From positions 1 to 42,993 of the IMG/VR virus record IMGVR_UViG_3300035698_015022: 42,993 bases of DNA; one strand, written 5' to 3'. The notes under the pieces were generated by a model, which did not search any database, was not told the origin of the DNA, and saw nothing but the letters and a program-made list of their open reading frames with translations. The position numbers were made by a program, and so were the translations under genes. This DNA comes from a virus. Below, piece by piece: positions 31,818 to 39,000 of this stretch (within the stretch, counting starts at the first letter, position 1; every line of letters starts with the position of its first letter).

Positions 31818-32267
31818 TTATAAAACTGTCTCGCTAAACCTTTTAGCTTTTAAATCATCCTCACTAAGATCGCCCGTGTTTTTTGCTGTCTTAGTAAGGT
31901 TTGTTCCCCACCTAATATCAAAGTTGACCATATTGCCACGACCTCTTCTGTTGATGCTATATCTATCTATTGCCAGGGGATCATATTCGTAGAGGTGGCC
32001 ACTCTTTTTGATATACATTACTATTCTCTTGTTTTTCCTTATGGCCAGTTTCCAGATTCTCTCACTAACCGATACTATATTTCCATAAGATGAAAACTTA
32101 GCCACAAGATACTCTGGCCCCACATCAATCGCTATCTTCCCATATTTATCCGCAACAGAATTGGAGAAGTTAACTTTGAACAGCTCTTGGTATTTGCCAA
32201 ATGCTTCTCCAAGCAGATTTCCCCTGCCCATCTTTATTGGAACATCTTTTAAGTCGTCTTTAAACAT
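31818..32267 (-). CDS. hypothetical protein downstream of replication initiator
   Basis: 149 residues, basic and beta-rich (YGKIAIDVGPEYLVAKFSSY, SERIWKLAIRKNKRIVMYIK). A C-terminal motif GDLSEDDLKAKRFSETVL follows. It overlaps the O-like gene by eight bases, which suggests a replication-linked role such as a loader or single-strand-binding factor, but no family is recognised. Confidence 0.5.
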   Translation of the reverse strand: MFKDDLKDVPIKMGRGNLLGEAFGKYQELFKVNFSNSVADKYGKIAIDVGPEYLVAKFSSYGNIVSVSERIWKLAIRKNKRIVMYIKKSGHLYEYDPLAIDRYSINRRGRGNMVNFDIRWGTNLTKTAKNTGDLSEDDLKAKRFSETVL

Positions 32268-32841
32268 TAAACCCTTTTGCTTTTAGGTTTTTTCTTACTT
32301 TTCCTACCGCCTCTTTAACCTTTTGACGATCTATATCGTCTGTTTCTTCTAAAGCTCTCTGAAACTTCTCCTCTTTTGCTTTGTTTTTATTTTTAGGAGT
32401 ATATTTTGTATAAGAGTTTCTTTTGTAGTCTTTGATTTTCAAAGCGGCGTCTTTGTTGTTTTTCAAAGAGGCCTCTTTGTTTTTCAAAGAGGTTGGAACT
32501 CTACTAAGAAATATCTTCCCTAAACGATAATAAATCTTCTGACCACTTCTTTTCTCTGGAGTATCTAAAACTTGTCCTCTTTCATCTCTGGCCTCTATCC
32601 AACCCTGCTTGATACAGTTATCAATCGCTGCTGATATTGCTTGCGATGCCCTGCCCGTAAATTGCATTATTTGAGTATGAGAGATCCAGTCCTCTTCTTT
32701 CCTCATTCCAGTTTCAGTATCCTCAATCCAACCTAATGTTTTACGGGCTACCAATAAAACCACTCTTAACTCTGTGTCCTTCATCTTCTGCATCTCGCCA
32801 TTAAAGAGATTATTTGGGATTTGAGTGGTGTTTGGGATCAT
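32260..32841 (-). CDS. lambda-O-like replication protein with winged helix
   Basis: 193 residues. The first ~110 residues match the phage replication protein O N-terminal pattern: TQIPNNLFNGEMQKMKDTEL, RVVLLVARKTLGW, then SHTQIMQFTGRASQAISAAI and NCIKQGWIEA, a winged helix that binds origin iterons. The C-terminal part is Lys/Glu-rich, includes short repeats (SLKNKEA, SLKNNKDA, ALKIKD) and ends in a basic helix. The repeats are encoded by the palindrome array. It overlaps the nuclease gene by ATGA. No DnaC-like loader or polymerase is seen, so host machinery is probably recruited. Confidence 0.75.
   Translation of the reverse strand: MIPNTTQIPNNLFNGEMQKMKDTELRVVLLVARKTLGWIEDTETGMRKEEDWISHTQIMQFTGRASQAISAAIDNCIKQGWIEARDERGQVLDTPEKRSGQKIYYRLGKIFLSRVPTSLKNKEASLKNNKDAALKIKDYKRNSYTKYTPKNKNKAKEEKFQRALEETDDIDRQKVKEAVGKVRKNLKAKGFNV
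32440..32496. repeat. iteron-like palindrome array, candidate replication origin
   Basis: CAAAGCGGCGTCTTTG (440-455, one mismatch pair), CAAAGAGGCCTCTTTG (464-479, a perfect 16-bp palindrome) and CAAAGAGGTTGG (485-496, half) are spaced 24 and 21 bases apart by T-rich spacers. They lie inside the O-like gene, next to an AT-rich stretch at about 32385-32440. Lambdoid phages keep their origin iterons inside O in the same way. Confidence 0.5.
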
Positions 32842-33617
32842 CGTTTTAGTTCTTTCAATCTATTACAAATCTGCAAGGCAGCAAGAAAAGCCTTTTGATC
32901 TTTTTTATTCTCCTTAAATTCCCTGAAGTTAAACGCTCCTGTCTTTTTCCCAAACGCTATCACTATTCTGTGGCTAAGTTTCTCTCCGGTTTCTTCTTCA
33001 TAGGCCAACTGATAACCTCCAGTTTGAAAGGCGCTTTCAACATAAATTGGGACCTCTATCACTTCTCCTGTTACTTTGTCTATCTTTTCATTGGTGCTTT
33101 TAAAGTCCACTAAAACCTTTTCCCCATTTCCATTCCTTGCGATTGCATCCAAAATACCGATAAAGTTCTTCTTCCTGCTATAGACAATCCTTTCTGATTC
33201 AATCCATTTGAATTGATGTTCCTTCTGGAATTTTAGAAAGCCATTGATACCATTCACAACTCCTTCGTCTTCAGGTATATCTGGATTCTTGTCCTTGATC
33301 CAAGCAGAAGCCCATTCGTGGATCTCTGTTCCAATATCTTTCGCTTCTTTTTGCGCTCTGCGATATTCCTTCTTAGCTGTTTCAATTAGTTCCAACTTCT
33401 GGCTTTCTTTCTTGATCTTCTTAATATCCCAGTTGTCTGTAAGGTAAAGGCCCATCATCTTTATCGCCCAGCCCATTAAAGCGCCTGACTTGTCAATAGT
33501 CCCAGTTGCTTTTGTAACCGATGTGATGTGTTTACCTTTACTATCGCGGAAGATATGGCGATTTTCGTCAAAGGTAATTATTGCTTTGCCTTTATAAAGA
33601 TTGAGTTCTTTAATCAT
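32838..33617 (-). CDS. PD-(D/E)XK exonuclease (RecB/Cas4-like)
   Basis: 259 residues. Nuclease motifs are in order: H100 in GTEIHEW, D157 in GILDAI, D171-F-K173 in VLVDFKST, and the QTGGYQLAYEEETGEK motif (Q198, Y202). This is the RecB-type nuclease core. The gene directly precedes the O-like gene and follows the annealing-protein candidate. That pairing is typical of phage two-component recombination, in which the nuclease resects ends and the partner anneals strands. Confidence 0.85.
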   Translation of the reverse strand: MIKELNLYKGKAIITFDENRHIFRDSKGKHITSVTKATGTIDKSGALMGWAIKMMGLYLTDNWDIKKIKKESQKLELIETAKKEYRRAQKEAKDIGTEIHEWASAWIKDKNPDIPEDEGVVNGINGFLKFQKEHQFKWIESERIVYSRKKNFIGILDAIARNGNGEKVLVDFKSTNEKIDKVTGEVIEVPIYVESAFQTGGYQLAYEEETGEKLSHRIVIAFGKKTGAFNFREFKENKKDQKAFLAALQICNRLKELKR

Positions 33618-33620
33618 AAA

Positions 33621-34298
33621 TTATTTTTTGACTTCGCTATTTAACAACGAAGCAATTATAATTCCAGCGTGCCTTTCTGTTATGTCAAAGTTGTCTAACT
33701 GAAGGCCTGTTCTCTTTTTTATGTCGGCCAATTTTTGTATATCGGTTCTCCCTTTGAGCATTTTCTTTAACTCCTCAATCTTTTTAACTTTAATTAAGGA
33801 TGATTGTGCCTTTGGTGCTGGAGGCGCGGTAGCCGCTGTTACAACCCCTGGCTTCATCTCTTCAGCTGGAGTTGGTTCATACCCGGACAGTTTCATTACC
33901 CATCCGATCAGATTCCTAAATGCTTTTCCAATCGCTCTTGTTTGGGCCATTGAAAGAATTGCATACTCATCAAAGGATTTCTTTTTCATCTCTGACTTTG
34001 AGCAAAGAGCGAACCCGGTGCTTGCTACAGAGCCATCTCTCGTATTGATGATCTCTACTTTGGCCATCCATTTTATCTCTGAATCTTTCCCAATGTTTTC
34101 TACGCTGACAACTCTTGGAAAGAACCCGAGAAGGCCACCAGCAAACTGCCATCCTTCAACCATCACATAGTTTCTCCCTGCAATCTCGGCATACAATTTG
34201 TTCTTTATGATATACCTCTTGAGAATCTTTGACATCGTTACTATCTGGGTTGGCCTGTCAAGATTATATTTTCTGATAGCTTTCGTTGTCTTAGTCAT
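33621..34298 (-). CDS. single-strand annealing/recombination protein candidate
   Basis: 225 residues. A beta-rich domain (AEIAGRNYVMVEGWQFAGGL, FFPRVVSVENIG, WMAKVEIINTRDG) is followed by the conserved helix ILSMAQTRAIGKAFRNLIGW and VMKLSGYEPTPAEEM (about 114-147). Then come an Ala/Pro/Thr linker and a C-terminal helical domain. The SMAQTRA...TPAEEM family stands beside RecB-like nucleases in many phages, and its layout resembles ERF/Rad52-type annealing proteins. Assignment is from pattern and synteny, not from a known catalytic motif. Confidence 0.55.
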   Translation of the reverse strand: MTKTTKAIRKYNLDRPTQIVTMSKILKRYIIKNKLYAEIAGRNYVMVEGWQFAGGLLGFFPRVVSVENIGKDSEIKWMAKVEIINTRDGSVASTGFALCSKSEMKKKSFDEYAILSMAQTRAIGKAFRNLIGWVMKLSGYEPTPAEEMKPGVVTAATAPPAPKAQSSLIKVKKIEELKKMLKGRTDIQKLADIKKRTGLQLDNFDITERHAGIIIASLLNSEVKK

Positions 34299-34311
34299 TT
34301 TATTTAAGGTC

Positions 34312-34357
34312 TGAGGGTTGAAACGGAATTAGTGACCCAAAACCGCTTCTCCCCTCA
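34312..34357 (-). promoter_or_regulatory. imperfect inverted repeat before the annealing-protein gene
   Basis: Arms 34312-34326 and 34343-34357 share TGAGGG and GAA-CGG blocks in inverse orientation, allowing about 12 of 15 pairs with a 16-base loop. It occupies the 76-base gap between the 34542 gene and the 34298 start. It could be an operator or leader hairpin; no U-run supports a terminator. Confidence 0.35.
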
Positions 34358-34374
34358 AATCTTGTCGCTAATTT

Positions 34375-34542
34375 TTATAATCCCTTCTCTTTTTCTATAT
34401 CGTAGGGTTCGATAGTTCCTCCAAGAGGATAATCTTCTGATCCTTCTTCCTCAAGATCTATTCCCTTTCTCTTGTAAGCAGGAGCAGTTATCATCTCCTC
34501 AAACTCCTTTTCTCCTTCTTGGCATACAAAATCTTTTTTCAT
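34375..34542 (-). CDS. 55-residue acidic protein, short hidden gene
   Basis: ATG at 34542 overlaps the stop of the HTH gene as ATGA; TAA at 34375. The protein (MKKDFVCQEGEKEFEEMITA, PAYKRKGIDLEEEGSEDYPL) is acidic, with one cysteine, and ends EPYDIEKEKGL. Translational coupling supports it. Function unknown. Confidence 0.6.
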   Translation of the reverse strand: MKKDFVCQEGEKEFEEMITAPAYKRKGIDLEEEGSEDYPLGGTIEPYDIEKEKGL

Positions 34543-34727
34543 TTAGAGTTGTTTGTTATTGGTTTATTAATCCGACCTTTCAATATCTGGGATATTCTCC
34601 CAATCGATAAATTGAATATCTTTGCGACCTCATCCAAAAGAAAACCCTCCTTGTAAAGTTGGGCTATAACCACATCTCTTCTCCTTTTGATAATTTGGCT
34701 TCTTGTTCTTCTTGTTTCTTTTCCCAT
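34539..34727 (-). CDS. small HTH DNA-binding protein
   Basis: 62 residues. A basic arm (KETRRTRSQIIKRRRDVVIA) is followed by a helix-turn-helix of the resolvase/sigma region 4 type (LYKEGFLLDEVAKIFNLSIG, RISQILKGR). It is the first gene after the promoter at 34754-34781, a natural place for an early regulator, perhaps autoregulatory. No repressor-type dimerisation domain is present. Confidence 0.7.
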   Translation of the reverse strand: MGKETRRTRSQIIKRRRDVVIAQLYKEGFLLDEVAKIFNLSIGRISQILKGRINKPITNNSK

Positions 34728-34753
34728 TTTAGTTTGTTTTTAGTTCTGTTTTA

Positions 34754-34781
34754 ATTTTATCATATCAAAAACCTTTGTCAA
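34754..34781 (-). promoter_or_regulatory. sigma-70-type promoter for the early block
   Basis: On the minus strand TTGACA (34776-34781) is separated by 16 bases from TAAAAT (34754-34759). Transcription would begin near 34747, about 20 bases before the HTH gene at 34727. The promoter lies directly after the terminator at 34793-34817. This is the clearest promoter in the window. Confidence 0.7.
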
Positions 34782-34792
34782 CTGTTGATAAC

Positions 34793-34817
34793 TAAAAAGC
34801 CGACTTTCATCGGCTTT
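34793..34817 (-). terminator. intrinsic terminator after the lysis block
   Basis: AAAGCCGA-TGAAAG-TCGGCTTT forms an 8-bp stem with a 6-base loop, followed on the minus strand by TTAG. The stem itself ends in TTT, giving a five-T run. It separates the polyvalent/lysis genes from the early promoter just downstream. Confidence 0.8.
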
Positions 34818-34905
34818 CAAGAGGTTTACTCTTCTCCTTCCTCCGCGCCTTCTTCCTGGCCTTCTTTTTGGCCAAGTTCTTCTGTTTGTTCCGTTTTCTC
34901 TTCAT
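34807..34905 (-). CDS. possible 32-residue basic peptide (or frameshift tail of the holin-like gene)
   Basis: ATG at 34905 follows the holin-like stop by two bases and gives MKRKRNKQKNLAKKKARKKA then RRKEKSKPLESR, ending inside the terminator loop. The overlapping +1 frame gives an acidic stretch, DEEKTEQTEELGQKEGQEEG then AEEGEE, ending at 34826 just before the terminator. It has no start codon but would fuse to the holin-like protein by a +1 shift at its stop. I cannot decide between the two readings; both come from GAA/AAG-rich DNA. Confidence 0.3.
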   Translation of the reverse strand: MKRKRNKQKNLAKKKARKKARRKEKSKPLESR

Positions 34906-34907
34906 CT

Positions 34908-35135
34908 TTACTCTTTATCTCTTGCCGCTTTCAGCTCAGGCAAGTTTACATTAACAAATTTAGTTACCTCCCCAGCCACCAGTCCTATCAACGTAACAAC
35001 AAATGGATCCAGATTAAGCAGACCCAGGCTTGCCATTACCTCTTCCAAGAACATTATAATAAGCATTCCCCCCGCCCTCCAGAGGTAGGATATAGCTCTA
35101 TGTTTCAGCTTTTCTTTTACTTCTTGACTCAACAT
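34908..35135 (-). CDS. holin-like membrane protein
   Basis: 75 residues. A basic amphipathic start (QEVKEKLKHRAISYLWRAGG) is followed by hydrophobic segments MLIIMFLEEVMASLGLL and FVVTLIGLVAGEVTKFV (about 24-60) and a charged tail. Size, two possible membrane segments, and position after a lysozyme-like gene fit a holin. No specific holin family is recognised. Confidence 0.6.
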   Translation of the reverse strand: MLSQEVKEKLKHRAISYLWRAGGMLIIMFLEEVMASLGLLNLDPFVVTLIGLVAGEVTKFVNVNLPELKAARDKE

Positions 35136-35149
35136 ACATCTTTTAGCCC

Positions 35150-35171
35150 AAAATCGCCACAGGGCAATTTT
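35150..35171 (-). other. hairpin between lysozyme-like and holin-like genes
   Basis: The minus-strand RNA pairs AAAAUUGCC (35163-35171) with GGCGAUUUU (35150-35158) around CUGU: nine pairs, one of them G-U. The U-run lies within the stem rather than after it, so a terminator is doubtful. It may modulate expression of the holin-like gene downstream. Confidence 0.4.
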
Positions 35172-35200
35172 AGAGCGATAACTTGATATACCTACGACCT

Positions 35201-35794
35201 TTATACTAACTTATACCCTCTAAACTTTTTAATATAACTCGCTATTGATGTTCCATAGGTATCCTTCCTTGCGTGTCCTGTTTCCAAAAACACCCTGACC
35301 CCTCCTATGCCCCCCAGGTGCGCTCCTGCGATAAGTCCTGAAAGCGTAATATGCACCCCTGCTATGTATGTATTAAGGTAGGACCCAAATCTTGACTGAA
35401 TCTGTCCGGTTAAATCCTCAACGTGTCTTTTGAAAATCTTATCCTGAAGATTGGGGTTATACAAAAGTATCAGTTTAGAATATCCTGACTTCCAACGAAA
35501 GCACCTGTTAGAAAATCCAGTAGTCCCTGGTATTCTTGTCGTGTATCCAAGATCGCAAAGCCGGGCCATTCCAAACTGGTATTTTCCAATATAACCAAAC
35601 GGATTGACTACTTGATAGTTTCCTCCTGACTCTCTCCTCCCAAGGGCTTCCTGAAAGGCGTAATAATTCTTTTCTTTTTCCTTTTTTAGAGATAAAGCCC
35701 GAACCCGTTTTTGTAGATCAAAGATTTTAAGAGTAATAAGTTTAATCATCTTTTTAAGTAATGATAATAATATTTTTTCCTCTTTATTATTCAT
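35201..35794 (-). CDS. lysozyme-like peptidoglycan hydrolase
   Basis: 197 residues. A basic, partly hydrophobic helical N-terminus (about 1-42) precedes a lysozyme-superfamily core: FQEALGRRESGGNYQVVNPF with E55 as the probable acid, then GYIGKYQFGMARLCDLGY. The C-terminal half is helical (IFKRHVEDLTGQIQ, then SGLIAGAHLGGIGGVRVFLE). It starts immediately after the stop of the small membrane protein. It is probably the endolysin or a virion wall hydrolase accompanying the ejected protein; its neighbours do not settle which. Confidence 0.7.
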   Translation of the reverse strand: MNNKEEKILLSLLKKMIKLITLKIFDLQKRVRALSLKKEKEKNYYAFQEALGRRESGGNYQVVNPFGYIGKYQFGMARLCDLGYTTRIPGTTGFSNRCFRWKSGYSKLILLYNPNLQDKIFKRHVEDLTGQIQSRFGSYLNTYIAGVHITLSGLIAGAHLGGIGGVRVFLETGHARKDTYGTSIASYIKKFRGYKLV

Positions 35795-36034
35795 TTAATG
35801 ATGGTTATTTTTCTCTAAAAACTTGAGCAACGCTTCTATAGTAAAGGCTAATTTCTGATGAGACTTCTCAAGATGATGCCTGCTTTCAATATCATGGCTT
35901 AAATGGTTCTTTATGAGAAGGTTCATGTTCTCGTCTTGTTTGGTCACGAATCTTAAAAACTCCTTAACCACTAAGTATAGAACTGCTGATATGAAGATCG
36001 TTGCGCCAAATTGTGCAAACTCTGCTAAGGCCAT
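35795..36034 (-). CDS. small membrane protein with helical cytoplasmic tail
   Basis: 79 residues. The N-terminal segment GATIFISAVLYLVVKEFLRF (about 10-29) spans the membrane; the rest (HDIESRHHLEKSHQKLAFTI, EALLKFLEKN) is an amphipathic coiled-coil-like tail. BhlA/XhlA-type haemolysin/holin proteins have this layout. With the following lysozyme-like gene it probably forms a lysis pair. Confidence 0.55.
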   Translation of the reverse strand: MALAEFAQFGATIFISAVLYLVVKEFLRFVTKQDENMNLLIKNHLSHDIESRHHLEKSHQKLAFTIEALLKFLEKNNHH

Positions 36035-36049
36035 AGTTTCAAATTCATC

Positions 36050-39000
36050 TTATCTTCCTAATCTTCTCTCGAGAGATTCGACAGTCTCTCCTCTTTCTTC
36101 GGTTACCATCCACCTCTCAATATCATCGGGCTGGATAGTTGCCATCTTCTTATTTCTATTCCACTCCTTAGTGGTAAATTTTTCGTCTAACTCATCATTT
36201 CTTTTCCGCATCAATTCTTCCAACCTGTTTGTAGCTTGTTCATTGTAATCCTTGATCATTCCCACTAATTCCTGATCCTTCTTTAAATCAGCCATATTTT
36301 TATGTTCCTTCTTTTCGATTCTGGTCATAATCTTTTCTTTCATTCTAATGTAATCGCTTTTTCTTACCTTCTCGCCAAAAAACTCATTATATTCAACATA
36401 GGTGTAAGGCATCAACTTACTTAATTCCTCATGCATTTTCCTATACTCTACTGCTTCCTTAGTCATCTGTCCTACAAATAACTGTATGAACGATTCCTCT
36501 GGAGATACGCCTTTCCTTAACTTTCCCTCCGCAGAATAGTAGCCACCTTCTTTCAGGGCCTTTAAGAAGTTATCACCTCTTTTCAATTCTACACCGGCAG
36601 GTAAATGGGTTAGCCACTCTTTCCTAAATCTTTCTGCTGCAGCTTCTCTGTCCCCTCTGGCAATATCATAAAGGGACTCCACAACCAATTCTAAATCCTT
36701 TAGAACTGGAACCTCGTCAGGATTGGTAATGGTTCTCCAGATAGCCAATGGCAAGAACCAGTAGGCCGCCATCTGCTTTTTAACCTTTTCTGCTCCCCAG
36801 AGATATAAAGGAATAGCCAATAATAGGAACTTAACCCATTTGGCAAGCCCGGGATTTTTAACAGGATTCATTCCAGAAGAAGGATGTTTCTTGGCATAAT
36901 CAAGGGCCTCCTTGCCCCAGTCCATAAAGAGTTCCATTTCAAGTATCATCCACTGTTTAAATTGGTATAGAGGCCGCCCTACAACGGTTTGAGAAGCTAA
37001 GGGGGATTGCGCCTTTCCATACAACCCCTGGGTTTTTCCTAACAATCGTCTAACTTCTGTCCGAGTTTTGAGACTTAATTCTCCAGACTTAAACTCGTCT
37101 TCAGGAATCAAGGCCAGAGTAGGAATACCTCGCAGATAGAACTCTCCCATCTTCATAAAGATATAAAGGTTTCTTTCTATCGCGGTTAGCTTGTTCCACA
37201 TCCCTTCTGCAGGGTCCAACCAAAAACTCTGTTCTGTGTATCCGTATTTGTCGAGAATCATTCTTCCTTGTTTGGTGATCAGTCGTTTGTGGCCCAAAGC
37301 GAATTGAGTAACGGGCATTTCGGCAAAGCTGTTTAAGGTTCCACCTATCACATTGACAAACCCTGAACCAAGATTAAGTGCCAGCAATCTTAAATACTCA
37401 TAGCGGACTGCCATGTCAGAGATGTTGTGCGCTTTTCTTCCCCACTTATAATCTAATGGCCTTCCCCGAATGTTTTGAAGCCACTTTCTAAGATAGATTT
37501 GCTTATTGCCTGGCAAGAATCTTCTCATCCTGAGAACATCAGGCATAACAGGATCAAAATGCTTTTTAAAGTAATAAACCTGGGCGTAAGCGCCGACTGC
37601 CCTGTATATTCTCTTGCTATAAGCATTGTATTCGTTTCTGGGCAGGGCAAAAGGACTAAACTTTTCTGCGCCAAGGATATACTCTAAGTTAGCAACAATA
37701 CTCGGAGCAATTCCTGCCTCTCTTCTAATGGGTAAAAGAACCTCTTTTAAGGCCTGTGCCAGCCCTTCTTTTGCAATCTTCTCGGTAAATGTCTGAGGAG
37801 TATGGGTAAAATACTTCTTCCTTATTCTCCTTGGCTTCATTACAGAGAGAGAATCCTCCCACCACTTTTTAAGAAACTCTGCCAACTTCTTTGTTTCGGG
37901 ACCCGGAGCTTCTATCTCTTGTTCTATGTATCTAACTACATTCTCATCTACATTTTTATTTTCTTTCTTTGCGGCCTTATATAACTCAGTCAGCTTTTTA
38001 TTGAGCTTTATCAAGTCCATTCGCATATCCTCTTCTTGTGTTGATATTTGATGATAAATCTTATCTAATATCGGTGATCCTTTGAAAACATCTCGAGGCG
38101 CTCTCAATAAACTTATGATGTATTTAATGTCTTTCTCTCTAACGTTTCTTAAAACATCGCCAGTAGTAACTGCTCTCCTTTTAAGAAGCGAAGGCGGAAT
38201 AAAATCACTCATTGCATCCAATGTTTCTTTATCTACCAATGTAATCTGGCCAAACTTATCAGGAGTAAGACCTATCAATGTTGTATGAAGTTCGTCAAGC
38301 TGTTCCTCGCTTAAATTCTCAAGCCGGGTTCTTTTTTCACCAGTAAAGCCATTTCTAAGTTGACTCAAGACATAACGGTTGATACCCCTTGTTTCTGCGG
38401 TCTCATTAACCCTTTTTATTCTCTCTACCATTTCAGGAGTAAGAGCCTGTTTTTGTTTTACTGCCCTTGGTTTTTTAACAAACTCCTCCATTACTTCGGG
38501 TTTCCACAATACTGTCAGCTTTGGATATTCCATAACCCAGCCCCTGATAACCATATCGTCTAAAACCTCCTTGTATTCTACAGGAACTGGTTCGCCCTTT
38601 CTAACAGTATCCATTACTTCTTTTTCTATCTTGGTTGGCGCTCTTGTGGTTACCCAATACTCTTCTGATTTATCTCTAAGAAAGGTTGTCAATCGGAACA
38701 ATCTGTTTTTCTCTTCAACAGACATTTCGTTCCATCTCTTTTTAAATTCTTTATTCGTTCTTAACTTTTTCTCTATTTCCTTATTGGTTAACCTTTGCCT
38801 GTATATCCCTTTCTTTTCTCTAAAAAGATGTTGTAAAGATGTTCCTTGTCCTTCCTTTACCGTAACCGCATCAAGAATCTCAAGGCTCGCATAGGTATGC
38901 AATAGGTCTTTTACTTCTTTAAGAAAACTGACCTGATTATCAAGATCAATGTTGCTGGCTATTATTGCTTGTGTGGCATTGCTATAGATAGCCCCTCGCA

